The notes: generated by a model not told the origin, from the letters alone. DNA of 64,000 nucleotides from Bacteroidales bacterium (GCA_017461665.1 JAFTXI010000057.1:32064-96063), one strand, 5' to 3'. Shown: positions 46,825 to 55,124, counted from the stretch's first letter. Made by a program: numbers and translations.

Positions 46825-46870
46825 TTTTTAAGTTTTATTTATTTCATTCAACAGACCTTTGTTTACTTTC

Positions 46871-48079
46871 TTACTTTAAACCATTGGTGTTCCTAATTAT
46901 CTTTAATATTTCTTCATAGTCTCCCAAGTCTCCTGTTTCATAGACGATTTCCTTGTTGGGAGAAACCAAATAATAATATCCCAATGTCGGAATATTGACG
47001 ACTATCCCAATATCTTTTGCAGAATACGTTATATCTTCAGAATTATATTTTGAGACAATTTGTCTTATATGTTCTAAATTGCTGGAACGGTGCTCAATAG
47101 CCAGTATCTTGATTCCTTCGTTTTCGAGAATCCTATATCCTAAAGAATCTTTTTCGTGAGAATATTCCTTAAGATGTTGCAGGCATGGACCGCAATTCGT
47201 AGTCCATAAGTTAAGCAGAATCCAGCCTTCTTGTTCTCTGATGAATGTTGTGTCACCATCAAGATTTACGAGAGGATAATCTAACAGACCTTGCGACATC
47301 TGATTGGATAATGTCATTAAAGGCATCGTAAATTCATCATATCTTGAATAAGATGAGTATTCTGTATTATTAAAATTGAAGATAGAGTCGATATAACCTT
47401 GTCGATTTTCATAACTCACGTCATAGAAAGTAAGATTTTCAAGAACAATGAAATCGTCTCCGTTCCATTCCATATAAATGCTATCTAAGAAGTTTGTCCC
47501 ATTATTTATGTATGATTCGACATTGCAATCGAAGCCCATAGTCTTGGATCTGTATTTATTGTATGAAACGTTATTCATTTCGACAGTATCAACAGAATAG
47601 AAACTATGCCATAAAGCCCATGAATAAGCGAAGTCTATAGGTTTCATAAAAAATGGGCTATATTGAAAATATTTGTGAATCTTACCTATTGTCGCTAACT
47701 GTTGATACGTTTTGTTTTTATCTTTTCTGTTTTTCTTTATGTCGTAGATGTTGTATTTGTTTTTATCAATTCTTTTATAGTATTTTTCGGCAACCAACAT
47801 ATAGTCATTATCATCATTTATAAAAACCATCGAGTTATCGTCATCATATTTTATAATGACATCTGTTACGATATCCCAATAAAGGGAGTCATTAAAATAA
47901 TGAACGATTCTATATTTGAATGAAACCCATTCGTGAGAATCAGCAAAAGTTACAGCTTGTCTCTTATATTGTTTGGAAACTTTGAGATTCATTTTATCTT
48001 CAGTTTCTTGCGCAATGGCAGAATAGGCAAACATTAAGATGAACAAACACAAGCAAATTATTTTTAGAAATGTTTTCAT
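46871..48079 (-). CDS. Exported TlpA-like thiol oxidoreductase with unknown N-terminal domain
   Basis: The 402-residue protein has a signal peptide (AIA-QETED, residue 23), an N-terminal beta-rich domain of about 240 residues that I do not recognise, and a C-terminal thioredoxin-like domain from about 265. The active site is TTNCGPC (Cys296, Cys299) and a cis-Pro-like segment is NIPTLGYYYLVSP. It would act on thiols in the periplasm. It follows the six-Cys lipoprotein gene by 96 bases. Confidence 0.8.
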   Translation of the reverse strand: MKTFLKIICLCLFILMFAYSAIAQETEDKMNLKVSKQYKRQAVTFADSHEWVSFKYRIVHYFNDSLYWDIVTDVIIKYDDDNSMVFINDDNDYMLVAEKYYKRIDKNKYNIYDIKKNRKDKNKTYQQLATIGKIHKYFQYSPFFMKPIDFAYSWALWHSFYSVDTVEMNNVSYNKYRSKTMGFDCNVESYINNGTNFLDSIYMEWNGDDFIVLENLTFYDVSYENRQGYIDSIFNFNNTEYSSYSRYDEFTMPLMTLSNQMSQGLLDYPLVNLDGDTTFIREQEGWILLNLWTTNCGPCLQHLKEYSHEKDSLGYRILENEGIKILAIEHRSSNLEHIRQIVSKYNSEDITYSAKDIGIVVNIPTLGYYYLVSPNKEIVYETGDLGDYEEILKIIRNTNGLK

Positions 48080-48175
48080 GATATTTAGATATTTAATTTA
48101 AATATTAAGTCAGCATTATTATGAAATAATGGTGATTGTCTTACAATTAGCATGACCATCACCAATAAAATTGAT

Positions 48176-48916
48176 TTAACTTATAATACCTCCAATTGCA
48201 CTGATAATTTCTATTATAATTTGACCGATTCCAACACGTACACATTTAGAGTTAGGAGGCGTACATGGACTACATGTATAATGATGATTACCTAAACCTG
48301 TTAAAACTTTTTCACATTCACCAACAAGGCAATTGGTTGCTCTACATGTAAATGACCATTTAGGTCTATATGGAGCGTATGATGCAATGTCTCTTCTTTC
48401 AATGCTATAATTTGTTCCATTTACGGAAGCAACAAATAACTCATCATTTTCATAAAACGCAAACTCATAATTTTTATTAGCCACATCAGAACTCAAATAA
48501 TACGTTGTCTTTTGTCCACTAATAACTTTGTTTGTATAGAAACCTGTTAACCATGTTGAATATGTAACTTCTTCGTCCGTATCAAACAAAACTATTTTAA
48601 TTTCAGGATTAAAATCTTTAACTAATGGCATGGTATCGATTATAGTCATAGATTCAACAACATATCTATCAGAAGATGTTTTTGAAGCGAGTTTTTCATT
48701 TAGCAACATATTCATCTTTTCGATGTCGAAATAATAAGTTGTGCGTCCTGTGTTATTGTCAGTAACAGCAAGTAATTTGCCATTTTGTGGTTCTTGGTAC
48801 GATTGGTTCAAGGTTTCATCATCATCCTTGTTGCAGGAATATAATGCGAAAATAGAACCTGTTACCATTGCAAAGATTGATAAGAACATCATGCTTTTTT
48901 TAATAAATGTTTTCAT
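48176..48916 (-). CDS. Lipoprotein with six-cysteine C-terminal region
   Basis: The family is not recognised. The 246-residue protein has a lipobox ALYSC (Cys28) and an acidic stretch NKDDDET typical of surface-exported Bacteroidetes lipoproteins. A beta-rich middle follows. The C-terminal part has six Cys within 35 residues (191, 196, 201, 215, 218, 225) and ends in a hydrophobic, glycine-containing tail (IIIEIISAIGGIIS). It is followed by two TlpA-like oxidoreductases and DUF1573, so it could be their disulfide substrate; that is inference. Confidence 0.65.
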   Translation of the reverse strand: MKTFIKKSMMFLSIFAMVTGSIFALYSCNKDDDETLNQSYQEPQNGKLLAVTDNNTGRTTYYFDIEKMNMLLNEKLASKTSSDRYVVESMTIIDTMPLVKDFNPEIKIVLFDTDEEVTYSTWLTGFYTNKVISGQKTTYYLSSDVANKNYEFAFYENDELFVASVNGTNYSIERRDIASYAPYRPKWSFTCRATNCLVGECEKVLTGLGNHHYTCSPCTPPNSKCVRVGIGQIIIEIISAIGGIIS

Positions 48917-49054
48917 TTTGTCAGTTTTCGTCTCGCGGTTCCTTAATCCGCTTTGTTAGTGAGACGATTCCTTTTTGCTTCGAGCTAATTTCTCGCAGAC
49001 TAATTTTAAATTTTCAAATTTAAGTTTTCAACTTTCTCATGTCCCTACTTTTGT
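48917..49054. other. Intergenic stretch upstream of the six-Cys lipoprotein
   Basis: It holds CGTCTC (48930-48935)/GAGACG (48961-48966) inverted ends with an inner GCGG/CCGC, and a 27-nt segment (48999-49025) identical to 46394-46420, upstream of the truncated TlpA gene. No gene seen. Confidence 0.5.
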
Positions 49055-49254
49055 TATCTTTGCAACGCAAAGTCAAAAGCGAGGTTTCGGTGTGCAACAA
49101 CCTGCCATGAAACAGATTCGTTAAAGTTTCACTTGCCTTTGAGGTGTTTGTTCGCAGGAAACGGTTTCTATTTTTGCCCTTATACCGTTTTCTGCCGCGA
49201 CACCATTTGTTTTTAGCCTTCACAATTAGGCACACACTATTTCGTTGTGAAGGC
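49055..49254 (+). ncRNA. Strongly hairpinned element, candidate small RNA
   Basis: A -7-like box TATCTTTG (49055-49062) is followed by four tandem hairpins. Their stems are AGGTT/AACCT (49082-49086, 49099-49103), TGAAAC/GTTTCA (49108-49113, 49126-49131), GCAGGAAACGGT/ACCGTTTTCTGC (49154-49165, 49184-49195, one G-T) and GCCTTCACAA/TTGTGAAGGC (49216-49225, 49245-49254, perfect). The base composition is richer in G+C than its surroundings. The minus strand is also open for 80 codons, but that product looks artificial. A related sequence begins at the window's right edge. Confidence 0.45.
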
Positions 49255-49487
49255 AATACCAATTACTAATCTTTTCATCTCTATAATTTTAATAAATGTT
49301 TATTACTTTCTTTTCCTTCCATTACGTCAAAGAACTTTTTTAGTTTAAAGTAGTTTTGAAGTTCTGAAGTTTTAAAATTCTGAAGTTCAAACAAACTCTC
49401 TAATCATCTGCCGTATTAGTTAACTAATACACTGCAAATATAAAGATTATTTTTTACATGTCAAGAGATTTATGAAAAAAATTTAAA

Positions 49488-49570
49488 AAAATAAATTTTC
49501 GGATTTTTGACTAAAATCCAAAAATAAATTTTCGGATATTTAACCAATTCAAGAAAATAAATTTTCGGAT
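49488..49570. repeat. Three 17-bp direct repeats, 33-bp period
   Basis: AAAATAAATTTTCGGAT occurs perfectly at 49488-49504, 49521-49537 and 49554-49570, start to start exactly 33 bases. Spacers differ. The array ends 48 bases before the ATPase pseudogene start and looks like an operator array. Confidence 0.85.
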
Positions 49571-49618
49571 ACTTAAATAATAATATTATCATTGCTGAAT
49601 AATTCAAATATTTATTCT

Positions 49619-50268
49619 ATGATTTTTCGGAGAAAATTATACAATGACATGCTTCGTTGGAAAAACGAAAGACAAGGCAAGACTGCATTATTAATAAAGG
49701 GTGCTCGACGAGTTGGCAAATCTACATTAGTAGAACACTTTGCACGACAAGAATACAAATCTTATATTCTCATAGATTTTAGCAATATCTCGAGAAAAAT
49801 AAAAGAACTTTTTGATGACATAATGGATTTGAATTATTTCTTTATCAGCCTACAAAATATATTTGGAGTATCACTTAAGGAAAGAGAATCTGTTATAATA
49901 TTTGATGAGATACAAAACTATCCTATTGCTCGTCAAGCTATAAAACATCTTATAAAAGATGGTCGTTACGATTACATTGAAACTGGTTCATTGATTAGCA
50001 TCAAGAAGAACATAAAAGATATTGTTATACCAAGCGAAGAAACTAGCATGACACTTCATCCTCATGACTTAGAAGAATTTTATTGGGCAATAGGTAGTGA
50101 GATTACACCGAAGTGAAATCCTCAGGATATAATACACATAAGTCTTTGGACGTCTTCTGTGAAAAATATTCTTCTCGCATTAGTGATAGATTATTAATTT
50201 ATACCAAGGATTATAAGCGAGATGGATTGACTACATGTTTACCTGTATATTTTACACCATTTATATGA
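49619..50268 (+). pseudogene. AAA_14/DUF4143-type ATPase, internally deleted and frameshifted
   Basis: From ATG 49619 the frame gives IKGARRVGKST (Walker A, residues 28-36) and VIIFDEIQNYP (Walker B), then YIETGSLISIKKN. It ends at 50116 after about 165 codons. In another frame from about 50110 the family's C-terminal end appears (EVKSSGYNTHKSLDVF ... RLLIYTKDYKRDGL ... LPVYFTPFI) and stops at 50268. Intact members have about 400-450 residues, so roughly 200 residues are deleted and the frame is broken. Their role is not settled. Confidence 0.85.
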
Positions 50269-50346
50269 AGTAATTCAGACAAATTTCACATTTATAAATA
50301 TTTTACTTACCAAATAAGATTTTTTCATGAATGATGATTTTTTTCT

Positions 50347-50354
50347 TATCTTTG
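50347..50354 (+). promoter_or_regulatory. -7 box of the small ORF at 50365
   Basis: TATCTTTG, 10 bases before the start codon, so the leader is very short. Confidence 0.65.
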
Positions 50355-50364
50355 CGACACTAAG

Positions 50365-50739
50365 ATGAAGGCTTGGTCGAAATATATAATATTCATTATC
50401 ACAATCTTTGCAATCATAATATGCAAAGGTGAGTCGGTCGTAGCTCAAAATAATCTCCCCGACTTAATTGAACAACTCAATGAAAATACCGAAAACCTCT
50501 CGACCGACGACCCATATTCATCAAATCCACAACACATTTATTATATAAATTCCCATCGTACTCAGAAAAATTCCTACCGACGCGATAACGGACAAAAACA
50601 ACATTTGTCGTTCATAAAAACAAACAAGACAACTAATATCAATGCGTCGGCACAAACAATCAACAATTTTATATTTAAACATTCCACTCAACACGAACCG
50701 GCTCACCGCCTTATAATTCTCAGAAAACTCGTTATTTAA
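50365..50739 (+). CDS. Small putative secreted protein, 124 aa
   Basis: The family is not recognised. A signal peptide covers residues 1 to about 28 (IIFIITIFAIIICKGESVVA before QNN). The rest is polar, rich in Asn, Ser, Thr and His, with no cysteine after the signal region, and ends RLIILRKLVI. Promoter context and C-terminal ending resemble the small ORF at 13758. It precedes the Na/Pi cotransporter by about 100 bases and may share its transcript. Confidence 0.5.
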   Translation: MKAWSKYIIFIITIFAIIICKGESVVAQNNLPDLIEQLNENTENLSTDDPYSSNPQHIYYINSHRTQKNSYRRDNGQKQHLSFIKTNKTTNINASAQTINNFIFKHSTQHEPAHRLIILRKLVI

Positions 50740-50841
50740 TTAGGAATGAGGAATTAGGAATTGAGGGTGAATGTGATAAAGGGAGCCCTACACTTAAAAA
50801 ACTTTTAACTTTAAAAATTTAATTAAAAACTATAAAAAACT

Positions 50842-52596
50842 ATGGGAATTTTACAAATATTCACATTATTGGGAGCATTAGGTATGTTCCTCTACGGAAT
50901 GAACTTAATGAGTTCCGGTTTACAAAAGGCCGCAGGTGACAAACTTCGCGGACTGTTATCAGCAATGACATCAAATCCTTTCAAAGGAGTTCTCACCGGT
51001 CTCGGAATAACATCGGTGATACAATCATCAAGCGCCACCACTGTCATGGTGGTGAGTTTTGTCAATGCGGGTCTTCTCTCATTGGCTCAGGCAATCAGCG
51101 TCATCATGGGCGCCAACATCGGTACGACAGTAACAGCCTGGTTGGTATCGTGGTTAGGTTTCAAAGCCGACATCTCAGTCCTTGCAGTCCCTTTGATGGC
51201 TGTAGGTTTCATCATGTCAATCTCTAAGAAAAACCAAAGAAGAAACATCTCTGAACTTATCGTCGGCTTCTCACTCCTATTCTTGGGTCTCTCTCTCATG
51301 AAGAACTCGGTGCCGGACTTACAACAGACTCCGGAAGTTCTCTCATTTATTCAAGGTTGGCAAGGTCACGGCTTCGGCTCTGTGATCACCTTCCTTTTGT
51401 TCGGAACAATCTTGACACTCATCCTCCAATCATCCAGTGCTACAATGGCATTGACTCTTATCATGTTGAACATGGGCTGGATCAGATTCGACATGGCGTG
51501 CGCCATGGTACTCGGTGAAAACATCGGTACAACAATCACTGCCAACATTGCTGCCGCAGTAGGTAACACCTCTGCAAAGAGGTCGGCTTTGGCTCACACT
51601 GTGTTCAACTTATTCGGTGTTATATGGGCACTCTGCACATTCCCACTCTTCCTTAAGTTCATCGGATTTATTACAGAGAGCATCTTCGGCGTGCCAAATC
51701 CTGCATCAGACAACTTCGTCGTTGAAGTATCTAAAGACGCTGATGGTAACATATTACAAAACGACACTCAGACAGCAGCGCTCTACGGACTTTCGATGTT
51801 GCACACTCTCTTCAACACAATCAATACTTTAATTCTTATTTGGTTTATTCCTGTCATCGAAAAGATTGTATGCACAATCATCAAAGAATCTAAGAATCAT
51901 GAACAAGAGGCATTTCGTCTTAAATACATATCTGCTGGTCCTCTCGCAACTCCAGAACTCGCAACAGAACAAGCTTTAGACGAGATCATTCATTTCGCAC
52001 AAATCTCAAAGAACGGAATGATTTACGCTAAAGACGCTATCAACGAAAACGACGCTGACAAGTTTGAAGTCTTGAGAGAGAAATTGGTGAAATATGAAGA
52101 AATATCCGACCGTATTGAACATGAGATTGCTTCATTCCTCAACGCTGTATCTGCCGGAGAAATAAGTCAAAACACTTCTGTCAAAATCAAGTCGATGTAT
52201 AAGATAATAGGCGAGTTAGAATCATTAGGCGATTCAGGAGAGACAATAAGCCGCATACTTTCAAGAAAGAATATCCACAACAAGAAATTCGATGAAGAGA
52301 CAATAAAGAAGCTCAATAATATGTCGGACTATATCATGAATGCTTACGACGTTATGATTGAGAATCTTAATGCTGCCAAGAGAGGTGAACTCTCCGAAAT
52401 CTCCAACGCTTACAACGCAGAAGATCGCATCAACAGTTTGAGAAACAACCTCAGAGATGCCGAGATTGAAGACATTGAAAACGGCAACAAGAACTATCAT
52501 ACCAGCGTTTATTATATGGACGTTATCAATGAGTTGGAAAGAATGGGAGACTTTATGATTAATGTATCACAAGACTTGGAAAGAGCTTTTAAATAA
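50842..52596 (+). CDS. Na/Pi cotransporter family protein with PhoU-like C-terminal domain
   Basis: The 584-residue protein has two inverted membrane repeats, each with the QSSSAT motif (VIQSSSATTVMVVSF and ILQSSSATMALTLI), plus GANIGTTVTAWLVS and GENIGTTITANIA. This is the NptA/PitA-unrelated Na+/phosphate family. A C-terminal cytoplasmic domain from about residue 370 is helical and PhoU-like (ISDRIEHEIASFLNAVS). It should import phosphate with Na+. It is followed by a terminator at 52641-52677. Confidence 0.92.
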   Translation: MGILQIFTLLGALGMFLYGMNLMSSGLQKAAGDKLRGLLSAMTSNPFKGVLTGLGITSVIQSSSATTVMVVSFVNAGLLSLAQAISVIMGANIGTTVTAWLVSWLGFKADISVLAVPLMAVGFIMSISKKNQRRNISELIVGFSLLFLGLSLMKNSVPDLQQTPEVLSFIQGWQGHGFGSVITFLLFGTILTLILQSSSATMALTLIMLNMGWIRFDMACAMVLGENIGTTITANIAAAVGNTSAKRSALAHTVFNLFGVIWALCTFPLFLKFIGFITESIFGVPNPASDNFVVEVSKDADGNILQNDTQTAALYGLSMLHTLFNTINTLILIWFIPVIEKIVCTIIKESKNHEQEAFRLKYISAGPLATPELATEQALDEIIHFAQISKNGMIYAKDAINENDADKFEVLREKLVKYEEISDRIEHEIASFLNAVSAGEISQNTSVKIKSMYKIIGELESLGDSGETISRILSRKNIHNKKFDEETIKKLNNMSDYIMNAYDVMIENLNAAKRGELSEISNAYNAEDRINSLRNNLRDAEIEDIENGNKNYHTSVYYMDVINELERMGDFMINVSQDLERAFK

Positions 52597-52640
52597 AAAC
52601 TAAGAATTTCAGAACTTTAGAAATTGAGAAATTGAAAATA

Positions 52641-52677
52641 AAAAACCGTCGCTTCGGATGAGGTGACGGTTTTTTTG
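52641..52677. terminator. Terminator between Na/Pi cotransporter and DUF3791 gene
   Basis: AAAAACCGTC and GACGGTTTTT flank a loop; A run on one side and T run on the other let it serve both converging genes. Confidence 0.85.
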
Positions 52678-52687
52678 TTTTAACAAC

Positions 52688-52900
52688 TTAAAATGATTCT
52701 TTAATTTCCTTTTCTAATAAATCAAAAATATAGACTGAACTCTGAAAATAGAGACCTGTCTCTGGTTTGTTTAAATTGTCAAAGGTCTTAGAATTATAAA
52801 ATATATTCAAAGCTTCCAATATAGAAATATTTTTCTTTTCGACAAGCATATTAACTACATCTCGAGTCGTACACTCATTCATATAATCTATTTCACTCAT
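52688..52900 (-). CDS. DUF3791-like protein (second copy)
   Basis: The 70-residue helical protein resembles DUF3791: ALNIFYNSKTFDNLN in the middle and a C-terminal helix YIFDLLEKEI. It starts inside the stop of the broken DUF3990 gene (ATGA overlap). DUF3791 often accompanies DUF3990, and an antitoxin-like role is suspected but not shown. Similarity to the first copy at 53373 is low. Confidence 0.6.
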   Translation of the reverse strand: MSEIDYMNECTTRDVVNMLVEKKNISILEALNIFYNSKTFDNLNKPETGLYFQSSVYIFDLLEKEIKESF

Positions 52901-53371
52901 ATTTTCACAAGATTTGATATAGCTTTATCTGTTCCAAAAAAATATTGAAATGTTATACCTTTAATATATTTAAGTCTTTCAATAAAAGTAGAAGTATCAA
53001 TATTATTTTCCAATAAGTTACGAATTTGAATCCCAATTTTATCATTAGCTATAGGACCGTAAACAACATCATAGTTATGAATATTATATTCATTTTCATT
53101 AAGTCTATTCTTTAAAATAAAATCAGACCATTCTCTTGAATAACAATCAAATTTCAAGAAATTCAGCATTCCATTCGTTAAGAGTTCTTCTTTAAAATTA
53201 TATGATAAGACATAGGTGCTGAATGAAACTGAAGAGATTTAAACTTAGCCCAATTATAGGCTTGACAGAATCATCAGTCAAATAAAAACCCTTTCCAAAA
53301 TCTTTTCCTCTATTGGATATCGAAAGATCGATCTTATCAAAATCACAATATGTTCCATGATGTAGAATCAT
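52897..53371 (-). pseudogene. DUF3990 (predicted ADP-ribosyltransferase-fold) gene with two frameshifts
   Basis: The N-terminus reads MILHHGTYCDFDKIDLS and FGKGFYLTDDSV. The match then continues in a second frame (QAYNWAKFKSLQFHSAP, SYHIIL) and a third (KEELLTNGMLNFLKFD ... NYDVVYGPIANDKIG) to its end. Each break equals one lost base, near 53262 and near 53192. The HG and FY(L)T motifs fit the ADP-ribosyltransferase-like fold of DUF3990. It sits between two DUF3791 genes. Sequencing error must be excluded, particularly at the second break near a T4/A3 tract. Confidence 0.8.
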
Positions 53372-53372
53372 T

Positions 53373-53585
53373 TTACAAATTACCTCCATTTCTTCTACAA
53401 TAATCAGACATAGATTCTATCATATACGAGAAATTCATTGTATGAGCAATATCATACTGTTCTTCTAAAAACGATAATGCCTTATACCTATTCAGATAAT
53501 TAAAACCATCATTTAATGACAACTTATGATAGCGAGAAAACTCGCTTATAAAAACCACAATATATTCAATAATATTCTTTTTCAT
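53373..53585 (-). CDS. DUF3791 protein
   Basis: The 70-residue helical protein shows the DUF3791 pattern: YIVVFISEFSRYHKLS, ALSFLEEQYDIAHTMNF and IESMSDYCRRNGG. The ATG at 53585 is chosen over a TTG one codon earlier. It precedes the DUF3990 gene by one base, the usual order in such cassettes. It probably acts with DUF3990, perhaps as an antitoxin. Confidence 0.8.
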   Translation of the reverse strand: MKKNIIEYIVVFISEFSRYHKLSLNDGFNYLNRYKALSFLEEQYDIAHTMNFSYMIESMSDYCRRNGGNL

Positions 53586-53670
53586 CAATGAATAGTTTTA
53601 ATATTAACAAAACAGCACTATTTTATCCTTTGCAAAGATAACATTTTTCTCCAAAAATTTTCTCATTGAA

Positions 53671-53701
53671 CCAAAAAGCGACTTTGAAAGTCGCTTTTTG
53701 G
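53671..53701. terminator. Terminator after the second efflux operon
   Basis: CCAAAAAGCGACTTT and AAAGTCGCTTTTTGG form a near-perfect stem with minimal loop; T runs occur on both strands. It lies two bases past the channel gene stop. Confidence 0.85.
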
Positions 53702-53703
53702 TT

Positions 53704-55032
53704 TTATTCTCTGCCGCCGCCGAGTGCGTGATATAATGAGGTGACGGCATTGAGTTTATTCAGTTGATCTTCTGTCTTGGAAATCAATGCTGACAACAAC
53801 GACTGCTGCGCCTCCAAGACCTCAAGATATGTTGACGACTCGAGTTTCATGAGTTCGTTGGTATATTCTACTGCATTATAGAGAGCTACAATCTGTTTGT
53901 CGCGTGCCACTTCCTTCTTCAACTCTGCATCGTAGGTGATAAGCGCGTTGCTAACTTCCATTGCTGCGTCGATGAGAGTCTGTTTGAACTGAAGTCGAGC
54001 CTCTTCTTCTTGAGCCTTTGCTATCTCAAGTTTTGCCTTAATTGCTCCTCTATTGAACAAGGGCTGCGTCAGAGAAGCAACGGCATTGATAGCTGTAGTC
54101 CAACTCAATGATCCATCGATGACTAAACTCGGATAGAAAGCCGAACGAGCGATATTGGTATTATAATACATCGCTGCCAAGTTATATTCCGCGTTTTTCA
54201 CATCTGGACGATTTGAAAGAAGCTGCATCGGGATTCCTGCTTGAATCTCAAAATCGACTTTTTGTTCATCTAACTTGCCTCTTTTTATTGTTTCAGGATA
54301 ATTACCAAGTAAAGCAGAGAGCGCGTTTTCCTGTTTTAAGATAGAAGATCTTATCTCAGGTATCGCTGCTTGAATAGAAGCATAATATGCTTCATATTGA
54401 GCAACAGCAGCTTCATTGGTCATGCCGCCTTCTTTCATAGCTTTGATAGTCTCCACACTGATAGCCCAACTTTTTTCTGTTGCCATATAGATATTCAATT
54501 GTTTATCTAATGCCATAAGATTGAAATAATAATCGGCAATCGTTGCAATAAGCTGAGTTCTCACCGCTTGTTGATATTCTTGATTTTGAAGAAGCTGAAC
54601 CTGAGCCTTCCTCTTGTTGTTCAACAGATTTCCGAACAAATCCACTTCCCAACTTGCAGAGACTGAAGCATCATAATTTATCCCGAGATTACCACCTGAA
54701 TAAGTCATATTTGTTGGAAAAGACAGACCTACAGAAGGAAAGAACGAGAGTTTAGCACTCATGAAAGATGCTTGTGCCTCCTTAACTTTTTCAATCGCTA
54801 CCAAGAGGTCGGTATTGTTTTCTATACCATAATTAATTAATGCCTGAAGATTTGGATCGGTGTAAATCTCAGTCCAATTCAAATCGGCGATATTCATTGT
54901 ATCTGCCGAGGTAACACCATCAGGATTACGATACGAATCAGCCATCGCATATTCCGGACGCTCATATTGTTTGTAAATGTTACAACTACTGAGCATAAGC
55001 GTACCGAGAGCGATATATATTATCTTTTTCAT
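53704..55032 (-). CDS. Efflux outer-membrane channel lipoprotein (OprM/NodT family), pump 2
   Basis: The 442-residue outer-membrane factor has lipobox LMLSSC (Cys17). Family features include LQALINYGIENNTDLLVA, SASWEVDLFGNLLNNKRKA, LLSNRPDVKNAEY and the end LNAVTSLYHALGGGRE, which is nearly the same as in pump 1. It is third in the operon after the pump gene, with a palindromic repeat between them. Confidence 0.92.
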   Translation of the reverse strand: MKKIIYIALGTLMLSSCNIYKQYERPEYAMADSYRNPDGVTSADTMNIADLNWTEIYTDPNLQALINYGIENNTDLLVAIEKVKEAQASFMSAKLSFFPSVGLSFPTNMTYSGGNLGINYDASVSASWEVDLFGNLLNNKRKAQVQLLQNQEYQQAVRTQLIATIADYYFNLMALDKQLNIYMATEKSWAISVETIKAMKEGGMTNEAAVAQYEAYYASIQAAIPEIRSSILKQENALSALLGNYPETIKRGKLDEQKVDFEIQAGIPMQLLSNRPDVKNAEYNLAAMYYNTNIARSAFYPSLVIDGSLSWTTAINAVASLTQPLFNRGAIKAKLEIAKAQEEEARLQFKQTLIDAAMEVSNALITYDAELKKEVARDKQIVALYNAVEYTNELMKLESSTYLEVLEAQQSLLSALISKTEDQLNKLNAVTSLYHALGGGRE

Positions 55033-55066
55033 TGTATTATAATTTTATATTTATTTCATTATTTTT

Positions 55067-55122
55067 GAGACGCAGCAATGACATATTGTTTAATCACATA
55101 GGTGTCATTGATACGTCTCTAC
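55067..55122. repeat. Palindromic repeat (family A, copy 4)
   Basis: GAGACGCAGCAATGACA (55067-55083) and TGTCATTGATACGTCTC (55103-55119) are inverted arms with two mismatches, then TACA. The loop contains ATATTGTTTAAT and AGG, like copy 3. It is inside the efflux operon. Confidence 0.85.
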
Positions 55123-55124
55123 AG

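Noticed and set aside
49020-49262. 80-codon open frame on the minus strand
   Set aside because: The product is basic with no recognisable pattern, and the frame runs through strong inverted repeats, so the region is better explained as a structured RNA or repeat.
49488-49570. Possible CRISPR array
   Set aside because: Only three 17-bp repeats with 16-bp AT-rich spacers, no cas genes nearby, and the position just upstream of a gene favours operator sites.
52640-52680. Repeat family member at the Na/Pi cotransporter end
   Set aside because: The stem is a plain terminator without the CTCTACA or AGG features of the palindromic families.
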